A stretch of DNA of 64,000 bases from the NCBI RefSeq assembly GCF_947492365.1, contig NZ_CANLMB010000001.1, forward strand, positions 496,001 through 560,000, given 5' to 3'. Below, piece by piece: positions 1-8,325 of the stretch; position 1 is the stretch's first letter, and each line of letters starts with the position of its first letter. The translations under genes and the position numbers were made by a program. This stretch comes from an uncultured Erythrobacter sp. (lineage in GTDB: Bacteria; Pseudomonadota; Alphaproteobacteria; Sphingomonadales; Sphingomonadaceae). A model generated the notes under the pieces. It was not told where the DNA came from and did not search any database. It was given only the letters and a program-made list of their open reading frames with translations.

Positions 1-4
1 AGTA

Positions 5-646
5 ATGGGCGGCTGGCTCGCAATCCTGTCGCTCACACTGGTGAGTTTCGCCATAGCGGCCTTCACATTGCGCCTGCCGCGTGAAGGCTTCGCGGTGTTC
101 GGCGCGGTGCTGCTGTTCGGCCTTGTTGGCTATGCATGGCAGGGCCATCCGGATCAGCCGGGCGCTCCAAAAGAGCCGGACCTTTCAACAGATCAGGAAT
201 CGGGCGAGGGGATGGTGACGGCGCGCCGCCAGCTCTTCGACGAAACCCGCGCAAAGCCCGATTACCTTGTCCTGTCGGACGGCTTTGCAAGGCGCGGCAA
301 GTTCAGCGATGCAGCGGGGCTGCTGCGACAGGGCCTCAACGACAATCCCGACCATCTCGAAGGCTGGCTGGCGCTCGGAATGGCTCTGACCGGCCATGCG
401 GACGGGGTCGTCACTCCAGCGGCTTTCTATGCCTATGGTAAGGCACGCGAGTTGGATCCGGCCAATCCGGGGGCGGACTTCTTCCTCGGGATTTCCTTCC
501 AGCAGACCGGCCAGTTCCGCGCGGCGCGCGACACATGGGCGCGGTTGCTCGCGAACTCACCCGAGGACGCTCCGTGGCGACCAGAGATCGAGGCGCGTGT
601 CGAACGGCTCGACCAGATGATCGCCAACGCGCCGATGTTGCAATAG
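5..646 (+). CDS. TPR protein of cytochrome c maturation type (CcmI/CycH-like C-terminal module)
   Basis: 213 residues. Two hydrophobic segments (about residues 3-20 and 29-46) are followed by a soluble part with helical TPR-type repeats from about residue 85 to 205, giving a membrane-anchored TPR protein facing the periplasm. In CcmI/CycH proteins such TPRs hold apocytochrome c for haem ligation. The start ATG overlaps a TAA at bases 3-5, so an upstream gene, probably ccmH-like, ends just at the window edge and is translationally coupled. The CcmI role is inferred from architecture; no haem-binding motif is expected here. It could also be a general TPR assembly factor. Confidence 0.7.
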   Translation: MGGWLAILSLTLVSFAIAAFTLRLPREGFAVFGAVLLFGLVGYAWQGHPDQPGAPKEPDLSTDQESGEGMVTARRQLFDETRAKPDYLVLSDGFARRGKFSDAAGLLRQGLNDNPDHLEGWLALGMALTGHADGVVTPAAFYAYGKARELDPANPGADFFLGISFQQTGQFRAARDTWARLLANSPEDAPWRPEIEARVERLDQMIANAPMLQ

Positions 647-764
647 GCCGCTGCGGGATGCGCCACACCGCGCTGTTGCAGGGGTTAGCCCGCAGTGCTA
701 GGGCGCGCGACCTTGGCCGGGACGACGCGAATGCGTTCCCGGCGCCTGAGGACAATCGCGATTC

Positions 765-2699
765 ATGAGCGACACCGCCGCATCACCTTCAACTCCGGCA
801 CACCAGCCGCCGACTGACGGCAAGAGCCACAGCGCGTCCAAGACCGCGCTGGCAGTCGGCGCGATCGGTGTTGTCTTCGGCGATATCGGCACCAGCCCGC
901 TCTACGCGTTTCGTGAGACCTTCGTCGGGCGCGGCGAGGTTCAGCTTGATCCTGCGCATGTACTTGGTGTTATCAGCCTTATCTTCTGGTCGATGACTCT
1001 GGTTGTCGCCATCCAGTATGTCACGATCCTGATGCGCGCCGACAATAAGGGGCAGGGCGGCAGCCTCGCGCTGGTCGCGCTGATCAGCCGCAGCCTTTCC
1101 AAGTCGAAATATGGCTGGATCGCAGTGCTGCTGGGCGTGTTTGCAACGTCGCTATTCTACGGCGACTCCATGATTACGCCGGCAATTTCGGTGCTTTCGG
1201 CGGTCGAAGGGCTGACCGTGGTCGACCCCGGATTACAGCAATATGTGATCCCCATCGCGCTCGGCCTGCTGGTGTTCCTGTTCGTCATCCAGAAACGCGG
1301 CACGGCCAAGGTTGGCGCACTGTTTGCGCCGGTGATGATCGTCTATTTCAGCGTCATTGCGACATTGGGCGCTTGGCAGATATTCCAGACGCCTGATATC
1401 CTGTGGGCGCTATCCCCGCATCACGCGGTCAATTTCTTCATCCTCGACGGCTGGTTCGCCTTCCTCGCGCTGGGGACTGTGGTGCTGGCGGTGACAGGCT
1501 CCGAAGCGCTCTATTCCGACATGGGGCATTTCGGGCGCGGGCCGATGCGTTTGAGCTGGTTCGGCTTTGTCATGCCGTGCCTGCTGCTCAACTATTTCGG
1601 GCAAGGCGCGATGGTCATCGGCCTTCCGCCAGAGCAAGCCGCCGAAGCGATCCAGAACCCGTTCTTCTTCCTCGCGTCGGAAGAATGGCGCCTGCCGCTG
1701 GTGTTCCTCGCCACTATTGCCACATTTATCGCCAGCCAGGCGGTGATTTCGGGAGCCTTCTCGATAACCCAGCAGGCGATCCAGATGGGCTATATTCCGC
1801 GCCTCAACATCCGTCACACTTCAGAGACAGAAGGCGGTCAGATCTACATTCCTGCGGTCAACTGGGCGCTGATGATTGCGGTCATCATTCTGGTGCTTAC
1901 CTTCCAGAACTCCTCCAACCTCGCCAATGCATACGGCATTGCGGTGACGGGTGCGGTCACGATTGACACGCTGCTGATGGCGGTGCTGCTGATCGGCGTG
2001 TGGAAGTGGAAGTGGTGGTATGCCGCGCCGGTCGTGCTGCTGTTCCTCATTGTCGACGGTGCCTATTTCGCGGCCAACCTGACCAAGGTTCCTGAAGGCG
2101 GCTGGTTCCCGCTCGCAGTCGGCTTCGTCGCATTCCTGATGCTCACCACCTGGGCGCGCGGGCGCAAGCTGATGCGCGACCGGATGAGCGAGCACGCGCT
2201 GCCGATGAAGATTTTCGCCAAGTCGGCCAAGAATTCCGCTCTGCGCGTGCCGGGAACGGCGATCTTTATGGCAAGCTCTACCGCCGGAGTTCCGTCAGCG
2301 CTGCTGCATAATATCAAGCACAACAAGGTGCTGCATGAGCGCGTGGTGATCCTCACCGTCGACATTGCCGACGTGCCCTATGTCGATCCGACCAAGCGCT
2401 GCGAATACACCGATATGGGCGACGGCTTTTATCGCGCGGTGCTGCATTACGGCTTTATGGAAGAGACCGACGTGCCCACTGGCCTCAAGCAGATGGAACA
2501 GTGCGGCGGCGAGTTCGACATGATGCACACCAGCTTCTTCCTCTCGCGGCAGACTTTGCTGGCGAGCGAGAATCCTGGAATGCCGATCTGGCGCGAGAAG
2601 ATCTTCGCATGGATGCTGAGGAATTCAGCCAGCGCGATGGACTTCTTCAACCTGCCAACCAACCGGGTGGTCGAACTGGGCAGTCAGGTCGAGATTTAG
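765..2699 (+). CDS. kup: Kup family low-affinity potassium transporter
   Basis: 644 residues, the usual Kup length. The N-terminal half has about 12 transmembrane segments and starts with the family signature [11 protein letters not shown] (near residue 38). A cytosolic C-terminal part of about 150 residues contains the [10 protein letters not shown] stretch typical of Kup. It catalyses proton-coupled K+ uptake across the inner membrane. The gene stands alone: a 118-base gap precedes it and the next gene is convergent. The ATG at 765 is preceded by a distant GAGG. No c-di-AMP riboswitch or other leader structure was recognised. Family assignment is secure; substrate is from family knowledge. 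Confidence 0.95.
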   Translation: MSDTAASPSTPAHQPPTDGKSHSASKTALAVGAIGVVFGDIGTSPLYAFRETFVGRGEVQLDPAHVLGVISLIFWSMTLVVAIQYVTILMRADNKGQGGSLALVALISRSLSKSKYGWIAVLLGVFATSLFYGDSMITPAISVLSAVEGLTVVDPGLQQYVIPIALGLLVFLFVIQKRGTAKVGALFAPVMIVYFSVIATLGAWQIFQTPDILWALSPHHAVNFFILDGWFAFLALGTVVLAVTGSEALYSDMGHFGRGPMRLSWFGFVMPCLLLNYFGQGAMVIGLPPEQAAEAIQNPFFFLASEEWRLPLVFLATIATFIASQAVISGAFSITQQAIQMGYIPRLNIRHTSETEGGQIYIPAVNWALMIAVIILVLTFQNSSNLANAYGIAVTGAVTIDTLLMAVLLIGVWKWKWWYAAPVVLLFLIVDGAYFAANLTKVPEGGWFPLAVGFVAFLMLTTWARGRKLMRDRMSEHALPMKIFAKSAKNSALRVPGTAIFMASSTAGVPSALLHNIKHNKVLHERVVILTVDIADVPYVDPTKRCEYTDMGDGFYRAVLHYGFMEETDVPTGLKQMEQCGGEFDMMHTSFFLSRQTLLASENPGMPIWREKIFAWMLRNSASAMDFFNLPTNRVVELGSQVEI

Positions 2700-2736
2700 C
2701 CGTTCAGGACGGAGCCGTGTGCGAGTGAGCCCGCGA

Positions 2737-3843
2737 TCACTGGAACCGCGAAAGCAGCCTTTCCAGCTCGGCAATCCGTTCGATCTGGCGGCTCTCGACA
2801 CAGCTGTAGGAACTGCATTCGGCCTTGACCGAATTGAACCATTCGCGTTGCCCTGAATTGAACGAGCTGAGGCTGCGGCCATTGTCCTGCACCTCTGTCC
2901 TCAACTGGCTGAGCAGCTCACCCATGCGGCGCGCGCGCGCGTCCAGTTCGGGGTGAGCGCAGATTAGGTATTCGGTGTCCGTCGCAGCGCCAGCACAGGC
3001 CTGAACCACACGGCGAAGCGGTTGCTGAGTGGCGGGGGCAACGATCACTTGCGACGGAGCGCGGGTTGGGGCGACGGTCGGCGTGGGTTGCGGCACGGGT
3101 GTCGCTTGAAGAACCAGATCGGTCGGCCCTGACGGTCGTGAGGTGGGGGAGGGCGTTGGCCTAGGCTCCGCCTCTTCGCCGGTTTCGGAGGCAGGATCGT
3201 CCTCGAGCGTATCTGAAGCCGCGTTCTCTGCGGCAATGGAGTCGGCGAGGATTTCTGCATTGCTCGGCTCATCAGTGCCCCCGCGCAGGGCAAAATACCC
3301 GGCAAGTCCCAGCGCCAACACCAGCGCTCCGATCAGAGCGGGTATCAGCCATTTGCGCTCGGTGCTCTCAGGGGCCGCAACACTCTCGCTCAGCCCGTTG
3401 CCAAGTGTCGCAACATCATCGGCCAGTTCGGCCGGCGCACCGGCATAGAGCCGCACCTGCGCCGCCACACGGTCCATCACCGCCTCGCGCCGGTCGATCC
3501 AATCGATCCATTGCGAATCCGCCAGATGATAGGCCAGCTCGCCCGGGTCGATCGCCTCTAGCCGCAGGGGTATGATCGGGCGGCCCGCACTGTCCCCCAG
3601 GATCAGCTCGCGCTTCACATGGCGGCTTTTGTCCGAGTTTGAGCAGAACAGCAGCAGCACCGCCGCGCATTCGTTGATCGCTTGCCCGATTGCGCTGTCA
3701 AACGGAGCGCCCGGCGGCACATCGCGCGGGGCAATCCAGCAGCGAATGCCGCGCTCGGACAGCAAGGCCTCGACCTGCTGCGCAATGTCGTATTTGCTTG
3801 AGTGGTGGCTGACGAAGAGTTGCGGTGGTGTGTCTTCGGCCAT
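2737..3843 (-). CDS. TIR domain protein with one membrane segment and a periplasmic LprI-like domain
   Basis: 368 residues. A TIR domain covers about residues 6-130 (FVSHHSSKYD at the start, then a CWIAPRD box, and a conserved KREL segment whose Glu79 sits where TIR NADases carry the catalytic glutamate). One transmembrane helix lies at about 165-186. After it come a Pro/Thr-rich linker and a C-terminal domain (about 280-368) with paired cysteines that resembles LprI/DUF1311 proteins. The TIR part would be cytosolic and the C-terminus periplasmic. The start at 3843 is preferred over an ATG at 3861 because AAAGGGG lies just upstream of it. Function unknown; NADase activity or stress sensing are guesses. 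Confidence 0.8.
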   Translation of the reverse strand: MAEDTPPQLFVSHHSSKYDIAQQVEALLSERGIRCWIAPRDVPPGAPFDSAIGQAINECAAVLLLFCSNSDKSRHVKRELILGDSAGRPIIPLRLEAIDPGELAYHLADSQWIDWIDRREAVMDRVAAQVRLYAGAPAELADDVATLGNGLSESVAAPESTERKWLIPALIGALVLALGLAGYFALRGGTDEPSNAEILADSIAAENAASDTLEDDPASETGEEAEPRPTPSPTSRPSGPTDLVLQATPVPQPTPTVAPTRAPSQVIVAPATQQPLRRVVQACAGAATDTEYLICAHPELDARARRMGELLSQLRTEVQDNGRSLSSFNSGQREWFNSVKAECSSYSCVESRQIERIAELERLLSRFQ

Positions 3844-3923
3844 CTCGTCCCCTTTGCGCATCGTTCGAGGGAGAGGCTAGCGTATTGTCCCTAGCGAAGC
3901 CAGTAGTGCAGCGGGCTCGCGGG

Positions 3924-4580
3924 TCATCCTGGCTGCGGAGCAGCGTCTGCCGCAGGCGCTTGGGCTTCGCCCTCGGCTTTCGGAGCAAAGATCTGCGCCA
4001 CCGCCACGCGCGCTTTTTCAAGAGCCCTGTCAAAGCGCTCCTGATCCACGCCAAGCGCGCCGGCGTAATCTTCCAGCCGTGCGGTTTCGGCCTCGTCCAT
4101 ATTCCCGTCGGCCATTGCCACCATCGCCATGCCCGTCACCGCCAGATCGGCGTCTTCCCAACTTACGATATCTGCGACCGAGGCCAGTTCCTGAGAGATA
4201 TCACCGCGCCCGGAAATCATCTTTGCGCTCATATCGCGGATCGTGTCTTCGCCCAGCTCGCTGCCAAAGACAGAGCGGCTGACGACACGGATCATGCCGA
4301 CCTCTTCCTCGTCCAGTTTCCCGTCTGCTGCGGCCATCGAGATCATGCTGCGCAGGATCACCGAGGTTCCCGCAGCCTCGACCTGTTGCGGTGTCAGTTG
4401 CTGCGCCTCGCCTTCATCGCTGCCCTGTGCCAGCCCCATAACCATCTGGATGCCGCCAAACAGGATCGCGCCCCACGCGAGCACATAGTTGCCGCCCCCT
4501 TCAGCCGCCGAATAGGTCGCAAAGGTGACGAACAGCCCGCCAAAGAAGAAAAGCGCGCCGATCAAGGTGTTCGAATTCAT
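3924..4580 (-). CDS. TerB-like domain membrane protein
   Basis: 218 residues. Two N-terminal hydrophobic segments (about 5-25 and 33-50) are followed by a helical TerB/DjlA-type domain with two repeated acidic motifs, AADGKLDEEE (about 85-93) and MADGNMDEAE (about 156-165), the pattern by which TerB domains bind metal. The C-terminal 20 residues are Ala/Pro-rich. A GGGGGGAC stretch ahead of the ATG is a good ribosome site. The gene follows ispZ on the same strand with an 80-base gap. TerB proteins are linked to tellurite and envelope stress, but no other ter genes are near, so the role here is open. Confidence 0.75.
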   Translation of the reverse strand: MNSNTLIGALFFFGGLFVTFATYSAAEGGGNYVLAWGAILFGGIQMVMGLAQGSDEGEAQQLTPQQVEAAGTSVILRSMISMAAADGKLDEEEVGMIRVVSRSVFGSELGEDTIRDMSAKMISGRGDISQELASVADIVSWEDADLAVTGMAMVAMADGNMDEAETARLEDYAGALGVDQERFDRALEKARVAVAQIFAPKAEGEAQAPAADAAPQPG

Positions 4581-4659
4581 TTGGATGTCCCCCCAGACAT
4601 GTGTTGTCGGGAGGGATTGTTGCGCCGGTTGCGGGCCGCGTCAAGTCGGGCGGTTAGTC

Positions 4660-5313
4660 TTACGCGCCGGTGCTTTCGTCCGCGCTCTCAGGCGCGTCAC
4701 CTTCGTCATCGATCGCCAGCCCGTGTTTCAGCAGCAGCGGTATCTGTGTGAAAGTAAACAGAAAACTCAGCGGCATAAATACCCAGAGCTTTGCCCAGAG
4801 CCAGCCTTCAAAGCTCATTTTTGCGACCAGAACCTCGTTCAGGACGGCCAATGTGAGAAAAAACACACCCCAATTGCGCGACAATTTGAGCCAGCCCTCA
4901 TCGTCAACGCCTTCGAACGCGGCTTCGAGCAGGATCTTGAGCAATGCGCGCCCCGTGAAAAATCCGATCAGCAGCGCGACGCCAAAGCCGGTATAGATAA
5001 TGGTCGGCTTCATTTGTACGAAACGCGGATCGCCGAAAAAGATTGTGAGCGCGCCAAATCCGACGATGAGCGCGGTCGAAAACCACAGCATCGGCGAGAT
5101 CTTACCCAGCCGCCATTTGGAGATCAGCAAGGCAGCAACCGCGGCGACCATGAACGCGCCGGTGCCCTTCATGATCGCGAGCAATTCGCCCGCTGCACTC
5201 GGCTCGTCCGGCGCGGTGAAGCGGTAGACGCCAAGGAACACCAGCAGGGGCCCGTAATCGACCGCGACATTGATCCAGCTGGATCCGGCTTTTTTCGCTT
5301 CTGTGTCAGCCAT
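4660..5313 (-). CDS. ispZ: Septation protein A family (YciB/IspZ) inner-membrane protein
   Basis: 217 residues with five to six transmembrane segments and the family pattern WFSTALIVGFGALTIFFGD followed by KPTIIY. YciB/IspZ proteins are inner-membrane proteins connected with intracellular septation and envelope integrity. The start ATG overlaps the ftsY stop by one base (TGATG), so the two are co-translated; ftsY next to ispZ is a common alphaproteobacterial order. The C-terminal 20 residues are acidic (Ala/Glu/Ser-rich) and variable. Family assignment is firm, biochemical function is not known in the family. Confidence 0.88.
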   Translation of the reverse strand: MADTEAKKAGSSWINVAVDYGPLLVFLGVYRFTAPDEPSAAGELLAIMKGTGAFMVAAVAALLISKWRLGKISPMLWFSTALIVGFGALTIFFGDPRFVQMKPTIIYTGFGVALLIGFFTGRALLKILLEAAFEGVDDEGWLKLSRNWGVFFLTLAVLNEVLVAKMSFEGWLWAKLWVFMPLSFLFTFTQIPLLLKHGLAIDDEGDAPESADESTGA

Positions 5314-6227
5314 CAGGCCACCCCTGCAATAACGCGCGCCACCAGATCGGGATCGAAGGGGCGCAAATCTTCCATCTTTTCGCCAACGCCAATCGCGTGG
5401 ATCGGCAGGCCATATTGTTCAGCCGCAGCGACCAGCACGCCGCCGCGCGCGGTGCCGTCCAGCTTGGTCATGATCAGGCCGGTAACGCCAGCGACTTCCT
5501 TGAACACGTCGATCTGGCTCAAAGCGTTCTGGCCGTTCGTGGCGTCGAGCACGAGCACCACATCGTGCGGCGCGTCTTCGTTAAGGCGGCCCAGCACGCG
5601 GCGGATCTTGGAGAGCTCTTCCATCAGCTCTTTCTTGTTCTGCAAGCGTCCTGCGGTGTCGACCACCAGCGCGTCGATCCCGGTGTCGGTCGCCTGCTTG
5701 ACCGCGTCGAACACGATAGAGGCGGGGTCGCCGCCTTCGGCACCGCGGACGATGTCCACGCCTGCACGCTCGGCCCAGGTCGCAAGCTGGCCGATTGCGG
5801 CAGCGCGGAACGTGTCGCCGGCTGCGAGCAAAACGCCGTAATCGTCCTCGGTAAAGAGGTGCGCGAGTTTGGCGATGGTGGTGGTCTTGCCCGATCCGTT
5901 GACCCCGATAACGAGGATCACTTGCGGGCGGGGAAAGGCGGTAATTTCAAGTGGCTTTGCCACGGGGCGCAGGATCTCGGCGATTTCCTCTGCCACCGCT
6001 TCCTTCAACTCGCGCTGGGTGATCTCGAGACCAAAACTTTTGTCCGAAAGCCGCTGGCGAATGCGGCCAGCCGCTGCAGGGCCAAGGTCGGAGACGATCA
6101 GCGCATCCTCGATATCATCGAGCGTCGCATCGTCGAGCCGCGTGGCAACGCCGGTAAGGTTCGAACCCAGCCGCTCGGATGTCTTGCGAAACCCGCCCAG
6201 CAGTCTGTCGGTCCAGCTTTTGCTCAT
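5313..6227 (-). CDS. ftsY: FtsY, signal recognition particle receptor GTPase
   Basis: 304 residues. An N domain (about 1-95) is followed by the G domain with P-loop GVNGSGKTTTIAK (108-120), the DTFRAAA box, DTAGR and TKLDGTARGG near the C-terminus. It is the membrane receptor for the Ffh-4.5S RNA complex and delivers membrane proteins to SecYEG. The protein is the short form without the long acidic A domain of enterobacterial FtsY, as is common in alphaproteobacteria. Its ATG overlaps the mtaB stop by four bases and its stop overlaps the ispZ start, placing it mid-operon. Confidence 0.97.
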   Translation of the reverse strand: MSKSWTDRLLGGFRKTSERLGSNLTGVATRLDDATLDDIEDALIVSDLGPAAAGRIRQRLSDKSFGLEITQRELKEAVAEEIAEILRPVAKPLEITAFPRPQVILVIGVNGSGKTTTIAKLAHLFTEDDYGVLLAAGDTFRAAAIGQLATWAERAGVDIVRGAEGGDPASIVFDAVKQATDTGIDALVVDTAGRLQNKKELMEELSKIRRVLGRLNEDAPHDVVLVLDATNGQNALSQIDVFKEVAGVTGLIMTKLDGTARGGVLVAAAEQYGLPIHAIGVGEKMEDLRPFDPDLVARVIAGVA

Positions 6228-7426
6228 GTGAGAAGGCCTTCTTCGAGCGATTGCGTTGTGATGGTCGTGATCCGTCCTGCCGAAGTGCCTTCGGGCAGGC
6301 GAATGCGGGCGTAATTGGGTGCATAGCCGGTGCCGTCGCGTTCGGCGAGGACGGGCAGCGTTTCGCCCACAAGCCTCTGCAGCCAGGCCTCGCGCTGCGC
6401 AGCGACGGCTCCGCGCAATTCGGCGGCACGCGACTTTACCAGAGCGCGGTCGACCTGCGGCATGCGTGCGGCGGGCGTGCCTGGGCGCGGCGAATAAGGG
6501 AAGATGTGGCCATGGACGATGTCCAGTTCCTCGATGATCGAAAGGTTGGCCGCATGATGCTCGCCCGCTTCGGTCGGGAAGCCTGCGATGAGGTCCGCGC
6601 CAATGGCTATTTCGGGGCGGCGCGCTTTGAGCCGCGACACCAGTTCCACCGCGTCGGCGCGGCTGTGGCGGCGCTTCATCCGCTTTAGAATGAGGTCGTG
6701 CCCGTGCTGGAGCGAGAGGTGGAGGTGCGGCATCAGCCGCTGCTCGCTGGCGAACAGGTCGAACAGGCCATCGTCAATTTCGATCCCGTCGAGCGAGGAC
6801 ATGCGCAGGCGTTGGAGATCGGGGAAGGTGTCGAGCACCGCTGCTACCAACGCTCCCAAAGGCGGCGTGTTAGGCAGGTCGTGCCCCCAACTGGTCACAT
6901 CGACGCCGGTCAGCACAACCTCCTTCGCGCCCAGATCAAGGTGATGCTCAACCTCGCGCAAGACCTGCGGGATCGTTTGCGAACGGCTTTTCCCGCGACC
7001 CTGCGGGATCACGCAAAAGGTGCAGGCATGGTCGCAGCCATTCTGCACAGCGATAAAGGCACGGGTGCGCGTTGGGGGAGGGGGCGCTTCGGGCAGCGGC
7101 ACGTTCCACACACGCGGATCGAGTTTGCTGGCGTTAGCGATCAAGCCGTCGACTTCGGGCATGTCGGCGAGCTGCTCGCGCTCGATATCAGCTGCGCAGC
7201 CGGTGACGATCAGGCGCGCATCGGGACGCGCGCGGCGGGCCTTGCGGATAGCTTGACGGGTCTGGCGCACCGCTTCGGATGTCACTGCGCAGGAATTGAC
7301 CACCACCACATCGCCCGCATCGGCAAGCATCGCGGTCATCCGCTCGCTCTCGGCGATGTTCAAGCGGCAGCCCAGCGAGATGACTTCGGGTTTGAGCGGG
7401 GACTTTAGGTCGGTTGGGGCGTTCAC
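6224..7426 (-). CDS. mtaB: MtaB, tRNA t6A37 methylthiotransferase (radical SAM)
   Basis: About 400 residues. The N-terminal UPF0004/MTTase domain carries three cysteines (near 20, 46, 77), beginning with the diagnostic SLGCRLN. The radical SAM core has CDHACTFC (cysteines near 131, 135, 138) and a C-terminal TRAM-like segment. It adds a methylthio group to t6A37 in tRNAs reading ANN codons; SLGCRLN separates MtaB from MiaB and RimO. I chose the GTG at 7426, which overlaps the dapF stop as GTGA; an ATG at 7441 would add five residues and overlap dapF by 19 bases. It overlaps ftsY downstream by four bases. Confidence 0.93.
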   Translation of the reverse strand: MNAPTDLKSPLKPEVISLGCRLNIAESERMTAMLADAGDVVVVNSCAVTSEAVRQTRQAIRKARRARPDARLIVTGCAADIEREQLADMPEVDGLIANASKLDPRVWNVPLPEAPPPPTRTRAFIAVQNGCDHACTFCVIPQGRGKSRSQTIPQVLREVEHHLDLGAKEVVLTGVDVTSWGHDLPNTPPLGALVAAVLDTFPDLQRLRMSSLDGIEIDDGLFDLFASEQRLMPHLHLSLQHGHDLILKRMKRRHSRADAVELVSRLKARRPEIAIGADLIAGFPTEAGEHHAANLSIIEELDIVHGHIFPYSPRPGTPAARMPQVDRALVKSRAAELRGAVAAQREAWLQRLVGETLPVLAERDGTGYAPNYARIRLPEGTSAGRITTITTQSLEEGLLT

Positions 7427-8256
7427 GCGTAATCGTCCCATTCGAACGAGCCGCGATAGCTCTCACTTGCTGGGCCGGTCATGCGGATGGTGCCGCCCTC
7501 GTTCCACTCGATGGTGAGATCACCGCCGGGCAAAGTCACGCGCACAGTGTTTCCGGTAAGGCCCTTGCGAATGGCCGCGACCGCAGTGGCGCAAGCACCG
7601 GTCCCGCAAGCCCGCGTCAGCCCCGCACCGCGCTCCCACACATTGAGGCGCAGGTGATCCTCTCCCACAAGGCTCGCCACATTGACGTTGATGCCTTCGG
7701 GAAACAGCGGGTCGCGCTCTATCAGTGGGCCAAGCGCAGCGAGGTCGATGATCTCAGTGTCCTCGACGAAAAACACGACATGCGGATTGCCAACATTGAC
7801 GGCCATCGGCGTTTCGAGTTCGGCCCAGCCAACCGGCATATTCGCGGTGTCCATCGCATAGCCAAGCGGGATTGCGTCCCAGTCGAAACGCGGCGTGCCC
7901 ATATCGACGCTCGCGCCGCCGTCTGCCGGTTCAAGCGCGATCACGCCGCCTGCCGTTTCGATCTTGGCCGCTTCGCCATGAAGCAGCGCCACAGCGCGGC
8001 TGGCATTGCCGCAGGCTTCGACTTCGCCGCCGTCGGAATTGAAGATGCGCATGCGGAAGGTGTGGGTCTCGCTCGGCTCAAGCAAGATCAGCTGGTCGCA
8101 CCCGATCCCTTCGCGCCTGTCAGCGAGCGCGCGGGCGACTTCACCCGTCATGGCAGGCAGCGTCCCGGAACGCTCCGGCGCACGCGCATCGAGCACGATA
8201 AAATCGTTACCCAAACCGTGCATTTTGACAAAGGGAACCCGCATAGCGGCCTGCAT
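7423..8256 (-). CDS. dapF: Diaminopimelate epimerase
   Basis: 277 residues, normal length. The catalytic cysteine pair is present: Cys82 in ACGNASR and Cys217 in RACGTGACA, acting as base and acid in interconverting LL- and meso-diaminopimelate, the last step before lysine and peptidoglycan precursor. The N-terminal MHGLGNDF motif is conserved. An in-frame ATG four codons downstream (8244) is an alternative start. It heads the reverse-strand run dapF-mtaB-ftsY-ispZ, whose genes overlap at each junction. Confidence 0.97.
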   Translation of the reverse strand: MQAAMRVPFVKMHGLGNDFIVLDARAPERSGTLPAMTGEVARALADRREGIGCDQLILLEPSETHTFRMRIFNSDGGEVEACGNASRAVALLHGEAAKIETAGGVIALEPADGGASVDMGTPRFDWDAIPLGYAMDTANMPVGWAELETPMAVNVGNPHVVFFVEDTEIIDLAALGPLIERDPLFPEGINVNVASLVGEDHLRLNVWERGAGLTRACGTGACATAVAAIRKGLTGNTVRVTLPGGDLTIEWNEGGTIRMTGPASESYRGSFEWDDYA

Positions 8257-8302
8257 CTATGCACCCACAGCGTCAGCGTCCAGCCCCGAGTCAAACCCTG
8301 CA

Positions 8303-8318
8303 CGCGCTACAAAGCGCG
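8303..8318. other. GC-rich hairpin between the GGDEF/EAL gene and dapF
   Basis: CGCGCT and AGCGCG form a perfect six-pair stem around an ACAA loop, just after the stop of the GGDEF/EAL gene and upstream of dapF on the same strand. There is no T run after it on the minus strand, so termination is possible but not shown. Confidence 0.35.
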
Positions 8319-8325
8319 CCGGGTG

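Noticed and set aside
651-695. Terminator between the TPR gene and kup (CTGCGGG/CCCGCAG)
   Set aside because: Seven pairs around a loop of about 30 bases without a T run; too weak to call.
3825-4751. 308-residue open frame on the plus strand over the TerB-like gene
   Set aside because: Reverse shadow of a well-supported gene; sequence is rich in Arg/His/Cys with no domain, as expected for GC-rich antisense frames.
4525-5841. 438-residue open frame antisense to ispZ and ftsY
   Set aside because: Overlaps two conserved genes of a coupled operon; no family pattern.
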